DNA of 7,018 nt from Thermoanaerobacterales bacterium (GTDB taxonomy: Bacteria; Bacillota; Thermosediminibacteria; Thermosediminibacterales; Tepidanaerobacteraceae). Both the position numbers and the translations under genes were made by a program. Location: NCBI GenBank assembly GCA_012839145.1, contig DUNY01000038.1, forward strand, positions 1 through 7,018. The letters run 5' to 3'. Below the pieces are notes generated by a model. The model saw only the letters and a list, made by a program, of their open reading frames with translations. It made no database searches and was not told the origin of the DNA. Numbering within the stretch: position 1 is the first letter of the stretch; every line of letters starts with the position of its first letter. Positions 1-5,186 of the stretch are shown here, piece after piece.

Positions 1-177
1 GGCCTATTAATTGAAAAAGTATACTTCTCGTTAGGTCGTTTTGAGGGTCACCCCTTCGATATAGTTTCTGTACGTGATGTCAACACTATACTAGCCTTTA
101 AAATTTTTCATCATGGCGTACCTATATATATTTCTGACAATGATAAAGTAAATCTTAAAGGACCCCTGGATTATTAA
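1..177 (+). CDS. MNT-domain nucleotidyltransferase, C-terminal part (MntA-like antitoxin of a MntA-HepT module)
   Basis: Open reading frame entering from the left edge and ending at TAA 175-177; 58 residues are visible. The tail has the pattern of small minimal nucleotidyltransferases: FDIVSV (Asp codon at 58-60, probably the third acidic residue of the active site) followed by a helix and the sequence HHGVPIYISDND, matching the family's 'G-hydrophobic-hydrophobic-Y' segment. The GSxxxG motif and the first two catalytic Asp residues would lie upstream of the window. In the family, MntA adds AMP to a tyrosine of the neighbouring HepT toxin and so silences it. A HepT-like gene does follow here. 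The protein stops soon after the Y-I-S-D-N-D stretch, and its last residues (LKGPLDY) read out of frame over the HepT sequence, so its natural C-terminus is probably lost. Family assignment is fairly sure; functionality is doubtful. Confidence 0.68.
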   Translation, partial: GLLIEKVYFSLGRFEGHPFDIVSVRDVNTILAFKIFHHGVPIYISDNDKVNLKGPLDY

Positions 178-475
178 AGGCTTAAAGTATTCTCTTCAAA
201 CTGCAATCGAAGCAATGATAGATGTAATTTTCCATCTTTGTGCAAAGCATTTTAATAAAGCACCCACTGATGCAAGAAATGGCCTTGAAATATTGGTTGA
301 AAACAAAGTAATTGGTGATAATAGCTTTTTTGTCTATAGTCAAATTATAGGTTTTAGAAATCGTATAGTTCATGGTTATCAGCAAATCTCTGATGAACGA
401 ATCTACGAAATAGTATCAAAGGAGCTCGGCGACTTTCAAAAATTCATTGACAGTATATTGGAGTTCATAAAGTAA
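152..475 (+). pseudogene. HepT-like HEPN RNase toxin, N-terminally truncated
   Basis: The frame is open from just after a TAA at 149-151 to TAA 473-475. Similarity to HepT toxins (old DUF86) begins at once with LKDPWIIKGLKYSLQTAIEA, which in complete proteins sits about 30-40 residues from the start. The usual first helix and its start codon are therefore missing. The only ATG (215) lies after that segment and has no Shine-Dalgarno sequence before it. The catalytic RX4HXY motif is intact: counting from ATG 215, R48, H53 and Y55 lie in FRNRIVHGY (H at 371-373, Y at 377-379). That tyrosine is the AMPylation target of MntA in characterised pairs. Active HepT dimers cut RNA, and the missing helix belongs to the HEPN bundle, so this copy is probably inactive. 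A terminator follows at 517. The HEPN identity is secure; calling it a pseudogene is inference from length and the stop at 149. Confidence 0.8.
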
Positions 476-516
476 TATAAATAAAGTGTCCGCTTCAAGG
501 CATAACAAAAGATTTT

Positions 517-544
517 AAAGCCTCGTTCTGGGGCTTTTTGTTTG
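517..544 (+). terminator. Rho-independent terminator after the hepT remnant
   Basis: Stem AAAGCCTC (517-524) pairs with GGGGCTTT (530-537) through 8 bp including one T-G wobble, around a 5-nt loop GTTCT. It is followed by a T-rich tail (535-543, interrupted by one G). It would end transcription from the MntA/HepT side before ychF. Confidence 0.75.
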
Positions 545-569
545 CATTCAACGTGCTCATTGATATAAT
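541..569 (+). promoter_or_regulatory. Sigma-A promoter of ychF
   Basis: A perfect -10 TATAAT lies at 564-569. A 17-bp spacer separates it from TTTGCA at 541-546, which matches the -35 consensus TTGACA at 4 of 6 positions. The -35 starts inside the T tail of the preceding terminator. The start codon of ychF is 45 nt downstream of the -10. Confidence 0.7.
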
Positions 570-613
570 AGAATTTACAGATGAATTTTGTAGGTTATTG
601 AAGGGGGATCTAA

Positions 614-1708
614 ATGAAAATAGGTATTGTAGGGTTTCCAAATGTGGGAAAAAGCACTCTTTTTAATGCTATAACAAAAGCCGGAGCCGAATGTGCTAAC
701 TACCCTTTTTGTACTATAGAACCTAATGTAGGTGTGGTAGCAGTGCCTGATGCTCGCCTTGGAAAGATTGCAGAAATAGAGCATCCTGAAAAGACCACCC
801 CAACTACCATAGAATTTTTAGACATTGCAGGCCTTGTCAAAGGTGCCAGTCGAGGTGAGGGACTTGGGAATAAGTTTCTTTCACATATTCGCGAAGTTGA
901 TGCAGTTGCACATGTTGTCAGGTGTTTTGATGATTCGAATGTTGTTCATGTAGATGGAAATGTGGACCCAATAAGGGATATAGAGATAATTAATCTTGAG
1001 CTAATATTTGCTGACTTGGAGACTTTGGAAAAACGGCTGGAACGGGTAAGAAAGCAGGCCAAATCTAGGGACAAGCAATGCTTAACTGAACTTTCGGTGC
1101 TTGAGCGAATAAAAGAGGCTCTTGAACAGAATTTGCCGGCACGTTCGTTAGAATTTACCCCTGAAGAGCAGAAAATCGTAAAACATATGTTTTTGCTTAC
1201 ATCAAAACCTGTAATTTATGTGGCAAATATTTCTGAAGATGATTTGATATCTGGTAAGGAAAACGAATATGTGAAAAAGGTCAAAGAATATGCTGCCAAA
1301 GAAGGTGCGGAGGTTATTACAATCGCCGCTAAAATAGAGGCTGAGCTTTCAGAACTGGCTGAAGAAGAAAAGAAGGAACTGCTTGCAGAATACGGTCTGG
1401 AAGAACCGGGGCTTGACAGGCTGATAAAAGCCGGTTATAAACTTTTGGGCCTTATAACATTTTTTACTGTAGAATCTAAGGAAGTCCGTGCCTGGACTAT
1501 TAGCAAGGGCACTAAAGCACCCCAAGCTGCCGGTAAGATTCATACTGACTTTGAACGGGGCTTTATTCGGGCGGAAGTTATGGATTACGATGTTCTAGTG
1601 GCCAATGGCAGTCAACAGGCCGTGCGGGAAAAAGGGCTAATGCGCTCTGAAGGCAAAGAATATGTGGTAAAAGATGGTGATGTGATTTTATTCAGGTTTA
1701 ATGTATAA
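614..1708 (+). CDS. ychF: Redox-regulated ATPase YchF (OLA1/EngD family)
   Basis: Full-length 364-residue member of the Obg-related P-loop family, which binds the ribosome and, unlike most relatives, prefers ATP. The P-loop is GFPNVGKS at residues 7-14 and the switch II motif DIAG at 70-73. It is followed by Leu74 instead of a catalytic Gln, as expected for this hydrophobically substituted class. The nucleotide-specificity motif is N205-I-S-E208, the NxxE that marks YchF and replaces the GTPase NKxD. A coiled-coil hairpin spans about 128-195, and the C-terminal TGS domain about 280-364, ending in DGDVILFRFNV. The start at ATG 614 is supported by AAGGGGGA at 601-608, 5 nt away. It has its own promoter and terminator-insulated upstream side. 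Its 3' end overlaps the convergent DUF4416 gene by 11 bp. Codon use and length look normal for a core gene. Confidence 0.98.
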   Translation: MKIGIVGFPNVGKSTLFNAITKAGAECANYPFCTIEPNVGVVAVPDARLGKIAEIEHPEKTTPTTIEFLDIAGLVKGASRGEGLGNKFLSHIREVDAVAHVVRCFDDSNVVHVDGNVDPIRDIEIINLELIFADLETLEKRLERVRKQAKSRDKQCLTELSVLERIKEALEQNLPARSLEFTPEEQKIVKHMFLLTSKPVIYVANISEDDLISGKENEYVKKVKEYAAKEGAEVITIAAKIEAELSELAEEEKKELLAEYGLEEPGLDRLIKAGYKLLGLITFFTVESKEVRAWTISKGTKAPQAAGKIHTDFERGFIRAEVMDYDVLVANGSQQAVREKGLMRSEGKEYVVKDGDVILFRFNV

Positions 1709-2234
1709 ACTTGGAACGCAGTTTCTGCCGGTGAAGCTCCCGAATTTCATCAAAGAATTTGCGGTACTCGGGGCTGGCATAATCGGGGTAAGTCCATAGC
1801 CATGGTTCAAAGTGGCCGCGAACGAAACGCAGCGTAACCTCTCCATAAATGCCTTCACCTAAATATAGACGATGACTGTGGTTCTTAGTTGTGGCTAACA
1901 CCAGCTTCCCCAGACTAATATAGCCTACGTCAATGTTCACCCGTCGCTTGCTGCTTACAGCCCAGTCCTGTTCAAGGGAATTCGACCAGTGCTTGAGGGA
2001 CGGAAGTTTACTCGGTTTGATAAGCTCTGCAAAGGCAAAAAAGCGCCGTTTCAGGTTCTGACCCATTTCGGTGGTGTAGTAGTCGGTGTGATTAAAAAGC
2101 AGCACCGAGCTGGCGTAGATGCATAGTCCCAGCCGCTCAGATAGGATCTGCCGCACAGGTTCAAACAGCCCTTCGTCTGAGGTAAAAACGCTGGCAATGG
2201 GCGTTACCGGTTCTGGGGTTTTTATTTTTCCCAT
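1698..2234 (-). CDS. DUF4416 family protein of unknown function
   Basis: A 178-residue protein beginning MGKIKTPEP. I recognise the conserved blocks of DUF4416, a family found in Clostridia and some deltaproteobacterial groups: NHTDYYTTEMG (about 48-58), VNIDVGY (99-105, where relatives as I recall usually have NIDPGY), LVLATTKNHSHRLYL (111-125) and WTYPDY (147-152). The many conserved His, Asp, Tyr and Trp residues suggest an enzyme or metal or ligand binding, but no activity is established. The frame continues 15 codons further upstream, but ATG 2234 is the right start: AGGAAGGG lies at 2242-2249, 7 nt before it. No signal peptide or membrane segment is seen, so the protein should be cytoplasmic. 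It is transcribed toward ychF and the two genes overlap at their 3' ends. A likely promoter lies near 2306. Confidence 0.88.
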   Translation of the reverse strand: MGKIKTPEPVTPIASVFTSDEGLFEPVRQILSERLGLCIYASSVLLFNHTDYYTTEMGQNLKRRFFAFAELIKPSKLPSLKHWSNSLEQDWAVSSKRRVNIDVGYISLGKLVLATTKNHSHRLYLGEGIYGEVTLRFVRGHFEPWLWTYPDYASPEYRKFFDEIRELHRQKLRSKFIH

Positions 2235-2536
2235 AAAACATCCCTTCCTGACTGCAACAGTCGTAGTAATTAAGGCCACAATCTATGGCCTATTTTATTT
2301 ATTGCATTATAAAAGATTAAAGCACTGGTTTCCCAATACTCCTTGTTTTCGGATGGACTATCCCCAACCCCCTATCAGTATAAGTAATGCTATTTAGTAG
2401 ATGTCAACACAGATAAAACGACAGGATTTATATTATCTATTGCAAAATGTAGCCAGCTCTGAAAAATATAATTATGCTGGAATAAAATTGGGGTAGAAAA
2501 ACGTTAAATGCCCCATGATGCGTTGGTTTAATGACC
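2235..2536. other. Non-coding stretch with the DUF4416 leader
   Basis: About 300 bp without a convincing gene. The part next to DUF4416 holds its ribosome-binding site (2242-2249), two small inverted repeats (2250-2262 and 2273-2291) and a possible minus-strand promoter. The part from about 2345 to 2536 is AT-rich and contains only a weak inverted repeat (CCAGC 2453-2457 with GCTGG 2476-2480). I see no RNA gene and no clear terminator for the toxin gene that ends at 2537. Confidence 0.6.
2306..2336 (-). promoter_or_regulatory. Possible promoter of the DUF4416 gene
   Basis: On the minus strand a perfect TATAAT -10 lies at 2306-2311. The best -35 is TTGGGA at 2331-2336 (4 of 6 matches), with a long 19-bp spacer. 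Transcription would give a leader of roughly 60-65 nt before ATG 2234. The -10 is convincing; the -35 and spacing are not. Confidence 0.4.
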
Positions 2537-2827
2537 CTATATCAAGTTTTTATATTCTCTTCTGCCGTCAACTATGGCATATATAATTACCACTTTTTCC
2601 TCTTCATTCACTTTATAAAATACCAGATGTTTTTCCATAATCAGTACACAATACCCCTGCTTTTTTAAAATACTGTAGTGTGGTGTACTACCCTTATAAG
2701 AAAAATCCTCCAAGCCCATGATGGCTTTTTCAATCATATTAAAATAGTTTATGGCAATATCTACACTGGAGTCTTCGGTAATATAGTTAATGATATCATA
2801 GAGCTGGTCATTTGCTTTGTCTGCCAT
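2537..2827 (-). CDS. RelE/ParE family toxin, probably frameshifted at its start
   Basis: Readable frame of 96 residues starting MADKANDQLYDIINYI and ending in LVFYKVNEEEKVVIIYAIVD-GRREYKNLI, the typical C-terminal strands of ParE/RelE toxins (gyrase inhibitor or ribosome-dependent mRNA interferase folds). The family normally has six more residues forming the first beta strand. These exist one frame over: ATG at 2844-2846 reads M-K-Y-Q-Y-N, overlaps the antitoxin stop as ATGA (2843-2846) and has AGGAAG at 2852-2857, 5 nt away. Exactly one extra base in the TATAATAATGG run then puts it out of frame, and it stops after 12 codons. The internal ATG 2827 has no ribosome-binding site. Either the toxin is inactivated, or it is made without strand 1, or the base is a sequencing error. 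Family assignment is sure; a gyrase versus ribosome target cannot be told from the sequence. Confidence 0.82.
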   Translation of the reverse strand: MADKANDQLYDIINYITEDSSVDIAINYFNMIEKAIMGLEDFSYKGSTPHYSILKKQGYCVLIMEKHLVFYKVNEEEKVVIIYAIVDGRREYKNLI

Positions 2828-2842
2828 TATTATACTGATATT

Positions 2843-3118
2843 TCATTTATTCTTCCTCGTTAAAAGTGATTGCTGAAGACTACTAAAAGTGTCTTTTGCA
2901 GAAGAGGTTCTGGCTGATACCACATCTTCTTCTGCTTCAGCAAGGGTTCTTAACAGTTCTAATTCAGAAACCATCTGCTGGTATTGCTGATAACCAAGGA
3001 CAGCAGTATCTCCCCTTCCGTTTACTGTTATAATAACCGGTCGTCTTGTCTCACGGCAAATTTTTGAGAAATCATTATAATGATTTCTCAAATCTGAGGA
3101 TGGTCTTATCATTTCCAT
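2843..3118 (-). CDS. Phd/YefM family antitoxin
   Basis: A 91-residue protein starting MEMIRPSSDLRNHYNDFSKI, the typical N-terminal DNA-binding half of Phd/YefM antitoxins. PVIITVNGRGDTAVLGYQQY (about 27-46) is the equivalent of the conserved 'P-hydrophobic-T-x-N-G-x-G-x-hydrophobic-V' strand block. The C-terminal half is helical and charged, as expected for the toxin-wrapping tail. ATG 3118 was chosen because GGAG (3127-3130) lies 8 nt upstream; the GTG at 3127 and ATG at 3124 lie on or too close to that site, and the ATG at 3112 is too far. It binds and neutralises the partner toxin and normally represses its own operon. It overlaps the ancestral toxin start by 4 nt (ATGA), the usual coupled arrangement. 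A 30-bp perfect palindrome lies inside the coding region (3063-3092). Confidence 0.9.
   Translation of the reverse strand: MEMIRPSSDLRNHYNDFSKICRETRRPVIITVNGRGDTAVLGYQQYQQMVSELELLRTLAEAEEDVVSARTSSAKDTFSSLQQSLLTRKNK
2852..2857 (-). promoter_or_regulatory. Ribosome-binding site of the ancestral toxin start
   Basis: AGGAAG on the minus strand sits 5 nt before the ATG at 2844-2846, not before the ATG at 2827 that opens the long toxin frame. It shows which start the toxin gene used before the frame was lost. Confidence 0.7.
3063..3092. repeat. Perfect 30-bp palindrome inside the antitoxin gene
   Basis: The half-site TTTGAGAAATCATTA (3063-3077) is followed directly by its exact reverse complement (3078-3092). 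It encodes the conserved L-R-N-H-Y-N-D-F-S region of the antitoxin, so part of the symmetry may come from protein constraint. As RNA it would fold into a long hairpin near the 5' end of the antitoxin message, about 25 codons' length from the start; as DNA it could be an extra operator. Confidence 0.85.
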
Positions 3119-3137
3119 GCACATCACTCCAAATTTT

Positions 3138-3168
3138 TATAGACATATAATATTATGATTTGTCTATA
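3138..3168. promoter_or_regulatory. Inverted-repeat operator of the toxin-antitoxin operon
   Basis: Arms TATAGACA (3138-3145) and TGTCTATA (3161-3168) are exact reverse complements separated by 15 nt of AT-only or nearly AT-only sequence. The right arm lies in the promoter spacer and the left arm just after the -10, so a bound Phd-type antitoxin would block RNA polymerase. Autorepression is the family rule; binding here is inferred. Confidence 0.6.
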
Positions 3169-3175
3169 TGTTCAA
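3147..3175 (-). promoter_or_regulatory. Promoter of the Phd-ParE toxin-antitoxin operon
   Basis: On the minus strand TTGAAC (3170-3175, 4 of 6 matches to the -35) and TATTAT (3147-3152, 5 of 6 to the -10) are separated by exactly 17 bp. The start codon at 3118 is about 28 nt downstream of the -10. It gives the pair its own transcription although the preceding operon runs in the same direction. Confidence 0.6.
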
Positions 3176-3180
3176 CAACT

Positions 3181-3591
3181 CTAGGTTATAAACCAAAAAA
3201 GAAATATTAACAATGCCAAATATCTCATTGACCTTGTGGACATTTTTCTTAAAGATGATGCACATTCAGTGTCTATACTTCGGGCAATTAGCTTTACGAG
3301 CATGCACGAAATACTCAAGATGAGAACTAATGCCCACAAATATATACCTAGCTTTATTCCTGAAAAAATCAGCTTATTTGTATCTGCTGATGTTACAAGC
3401 CATATAAAAAGGATTAATGCATTCCCCCATTTAAAGCAGCTGCTGACTTGGTCATAGTAATTATTTTTTACATTAACCGGCAAGTCTTCCGCATTACAGC
3501 TTTTATAAATATAGGCCAAGGACAGCAATACACCAAAAATATTTAGAATAATTCCTAAAACAATGGCTGTATTTTGTATATAGCTTTCCAT
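3181..3591 (-). CDS. Small four-helix membrane protein of unknown function
   Basis: A 136-residue very hydrophobic protein with four likely membrane segments at about 7-28, 52-69, 76-103 and 121-136. The last runs right to the C-terminus (LALLIFLFWFIT). Short charged or polar loops include NAEDLPVNVKNNYYD (33-47) between helices 1 and 2 and a basic stretch around 115-123. There is no cleavable signal peptide and no motif I can name. The start at ATG 3591 has GGAGG at 3599-3603, 7 nt away. It begins inside the upstream zinc-finger gene (37-nt overlap), so the two are translationally linked and their products probably act together at the membrane. It is the last gene of the helicase operon. It could be a pore or a membrane-damage effector, or simply the anchor of the complex; the sequence does not decide. 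Confidence 0.75.
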   Translation of the reverse strand: MESYIQNTAIVLGIILNIFGVLLSLAYIYKSCNAEDLPVNVKNNYYDQVSSCFKWGNALILFIWLVTSADTNKLIFSGIKLGIYLWALVLILSISCMLVKLIARSIDTECASSLRKMSTRSMRYLALLIFLFWFIT

Positions 3592-4115
3592 AATTTTTCC
3601 TCCAATAGTTTCGTTTTTACCGGGTCAATTTTTTTGACATGAATTTCTCGAATTTCCTTGTCTTTAAATGCCAAATGCAGGTTATCAGTGATTATACCTT
3701 GCTTGTTTGTCTTTAATGTTTCCAGTGTTTGTGAAGCTTTCTTGTTAAGCTCATAGGCTATATTTTTATGCTTTGCATTTTTAAAAATATCCCGTTTATA
3801 TTCGATGGCCGACTTTTCCCATATACTACTGATATTAAAATCCTTCAAAAAAGCAAAATTGGTAGCTATTGCGACGGCTAAAATAAGGCCTGTAGCTATA
3901 TTGATATATTTTCTTCTCTCTATACATAAATCTAAGTACTTAACAGTCCATAACCAAGATTTTAACGGCAGTTTTAAGATTTTCTTTTGCTGTAATCGTA
4001 TTTCTTCAGAAACTATTTTCTTTACTTCAGTTTCACTTATAGGACTTTGACAGTTTACACAGGATTTTTCCCTGTAGTTATTAATATTTAAACACTCTTT
4101 GCATTGCCAACCCAT
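3555..4115 (-). CDS. RanBP2-type zinc-finger protein with one membrane helix
   Basis: A 186-residue protein. Residues 3-22 fit the RanBP2 zinc-finger pattern exactly: W3-x-C5-x2-C8-x3-N12-x6-C19-x2-C22. In eukaryotes such fingers bind single-stranded RNA or ubiquitin; in bacteria they are mostly uncharacterised. A basic, helical linker follows (30-69, rich in Lys and Arg), then one hydrophobic segment (about 70-90) that should cross the membrane, then a charged C-terminal domain (91-186) ending in a helix, LLEEKLWKAIYKIQPLF. With positive residues before the helix, the zinc finger should face the cytoplasm. The start at ATG 4115 follows GGGGG (4124-4128) by 8 nt. The gene begins 17 nt after the winged-helix gene and overlaps the next membrane-protein gene by 37 nt. 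It likely tethers the helicase partners or nucleic acid to the membrane; this is inference. Confidence 0.78.
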   Translation of the reverse strand: MGWQCKECLNINNYREKSCVNCQSPISETEVKKIVSEEIRLQQKKILKLPLKSWLWTVKYLDLCIERRKYINIATGLILAVAIATNFAFLKDFNISSIWEKSAIEYKRDIFKNAKHKNIAYELNKKASQTLETLKTNKQGIITDNLHLAFKDKEIREIHVKKIDPVKTKLLEEKLWKAIYKIQPLF

Positions 4116-4132
4116 CTAATGTACCCCCGTAT

Positions 4133-5185
4133 CTATTCTGACTGCTCTTCCTCAATATCCGAAATATCTTGAAAATCAGCAATATCCTCTTCCATTTCTA
4201 TATCCTCGGTAAATTCTTCCATGTCTTCTGTTTTATGTGTTTTGGCTTGAATGGATATATCATCCTCTTCCACCAACTTTTGAATGATGTTATCTTCTTC
4301 GTCATCTATAGAAAACTCGTAAATTGTTTTCTTTAAGTAATCAAAGTAATGATTTCCACGAACATTATATGATAAGATATCCACATTTCTTTCTTGCAAA
4401 ACCTGTGCATTGTCTTGAGAAATAGCCGTTGGTTTCCACATTAGAACTGATCGCTTTTCCGTTTTGCTAAAGCTTCGTCCTCTAAGTATGATAAAAGGAT
4501 CAGGCAAGAAATCAAAAGAGACTGCATAACCGGAGGTATAACGCAGCATGTTTGTTGTAACCTTGCGTACACTTTTGATGTTTTTGTCAAAAACGCTTTT
4601 TTCAAGGTTCTTATATTCATCCAATCGTTTATTTATATCTTTTGTAACTTCCACATCCATTTCAACTGTATTAATAGGCAATGGCCTACTGTATCTTGGG
4701 TCCAAGCCTTTTAGCAGTTTATCTTTTCTTTGTTCAATTTCTCGGTCTAAAACGGTGCCTGTAATCGCTTCAAATTGAATTTCCCTTTTTACTTCATAAA
4801 TAACATGTTTTATTCCCTCATTTATTGACAATCGACCTAACTCGGTTATTTGGTCATTTGCTATGTGCCTATAGGCTTTTTTCAAAAGTTCAATGGTTTT
4901 GGCTATCAGATTTTTGTCCAATCCGGTAACGGTGCTAATAGCATCTACAGTCGTCAAACCTGCATCATATAATTTAAGGATCAGCAGCTCCAGAGATTCA
5001 TACTCTTCTCTTATGTATTCATCGGCATCTACCAAAGCCACGGAAATTGGGCAATAAAAAAAATGAAAGATATTTAGTTTTCCCAATTCGAATAATTCCG
5101 GAAAGGTTCTCTGGAAGATGTCCAGGGCTTGTTTAGTCTTTTCTATATTTATATTACTCTTTGGTTTTTCATAAACTTCATCCAT
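4133..5185 (-). CDS. Unrecognised protein with probable winged helix and acidic tail (helicase partner)
   Basis: A 350-residue cytoplasmic protein that I cannot assign to a named family. Residues about 64-120 look like a winged helix: LLILKLYDAGLTTVDAIST, then TGLDKNLIAKTIELLKKA as a recognition-type helix, then a wing ending in LGRLSINEG. The middle (about 130-290) is mixed: a charged helical part (DREIEQRKDKLLKG and a further coiled stretch near 180-205) and a beta-rich part around 220-250 (SFDFLPDPFIILRGRSF). The final 59 residues hold 26 Asp or Glu, a disordered acidic tail that might mimic nucleic acid or bind a basic partner. The start is taken at ATG 5185, 1 nt after the helicase stop (TAA-T-ATG), with GGTGA at 5190-5194 as a weak ribosome-binding site; two GTG codons 9 and 12 nt upstream are possible but have none. 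Termination-reinitiation coupling to the helicase suggests a stoichiometric partner. Confidence 0.8.
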   Translation of the reverse strand: MDEVYEKPKSNINIEKTKQALDIFQRTFPELFELGKLNIFHFFYCPISVALVDADEYIREEYESLELLILKLYDAGLTTVDAISTVTGLDKNLIAKTIELLKKAYRHIANDQITELGRLSINEGIKHVIYEVKREIQFEAITGTVLDREIEQRKDKLLKGLDPRYSRPLPINTVEMDVEVTKDINKRLDEYKNLEKSVFDKNIKSVRKVTTNMLRYTSGYAVSFDFLPDPFIILRGRSFSKTEKRSVLMWKPTAISQDNAQVLQERNVDILSYNVRGNHYFDYLKKTIYEFSIDDEEDNIIQKLVEEDDISIQAKTHKTEDMEEFTEDIEMEEDIADFQDISDIEEEQSE

Positions 5186-5186
5186 A

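Noticed and set aside
2119..2397. Plus-strand frame of 92 codons across the DUF4416 start region
   Set aside because: Its first half is antisense to the conserved DUF4416 coding sequence, it has no ribosome-binding site, and its protein has no recognisable pattern.
2453..2480. Inverted repeat CCAGC/GCTGG as a terminator for the toxin operon
   Set aside because: Only 5 bp with an 18-nt loop and no T tract on the right side.
2495..2520. AACG/CGTT repeat followed by TTTTT on the minus strand as a terminator
   Set aside because: Only a 4-bp stem with a large loop; too weak to call.
3138..3168. The 8-bp inverted repeat as a terminator of the helicase operon
   Set aside because: No T run follows the repeat on the minus strand (it is followed by A residues), and it lies inside a well-spaced promoter.
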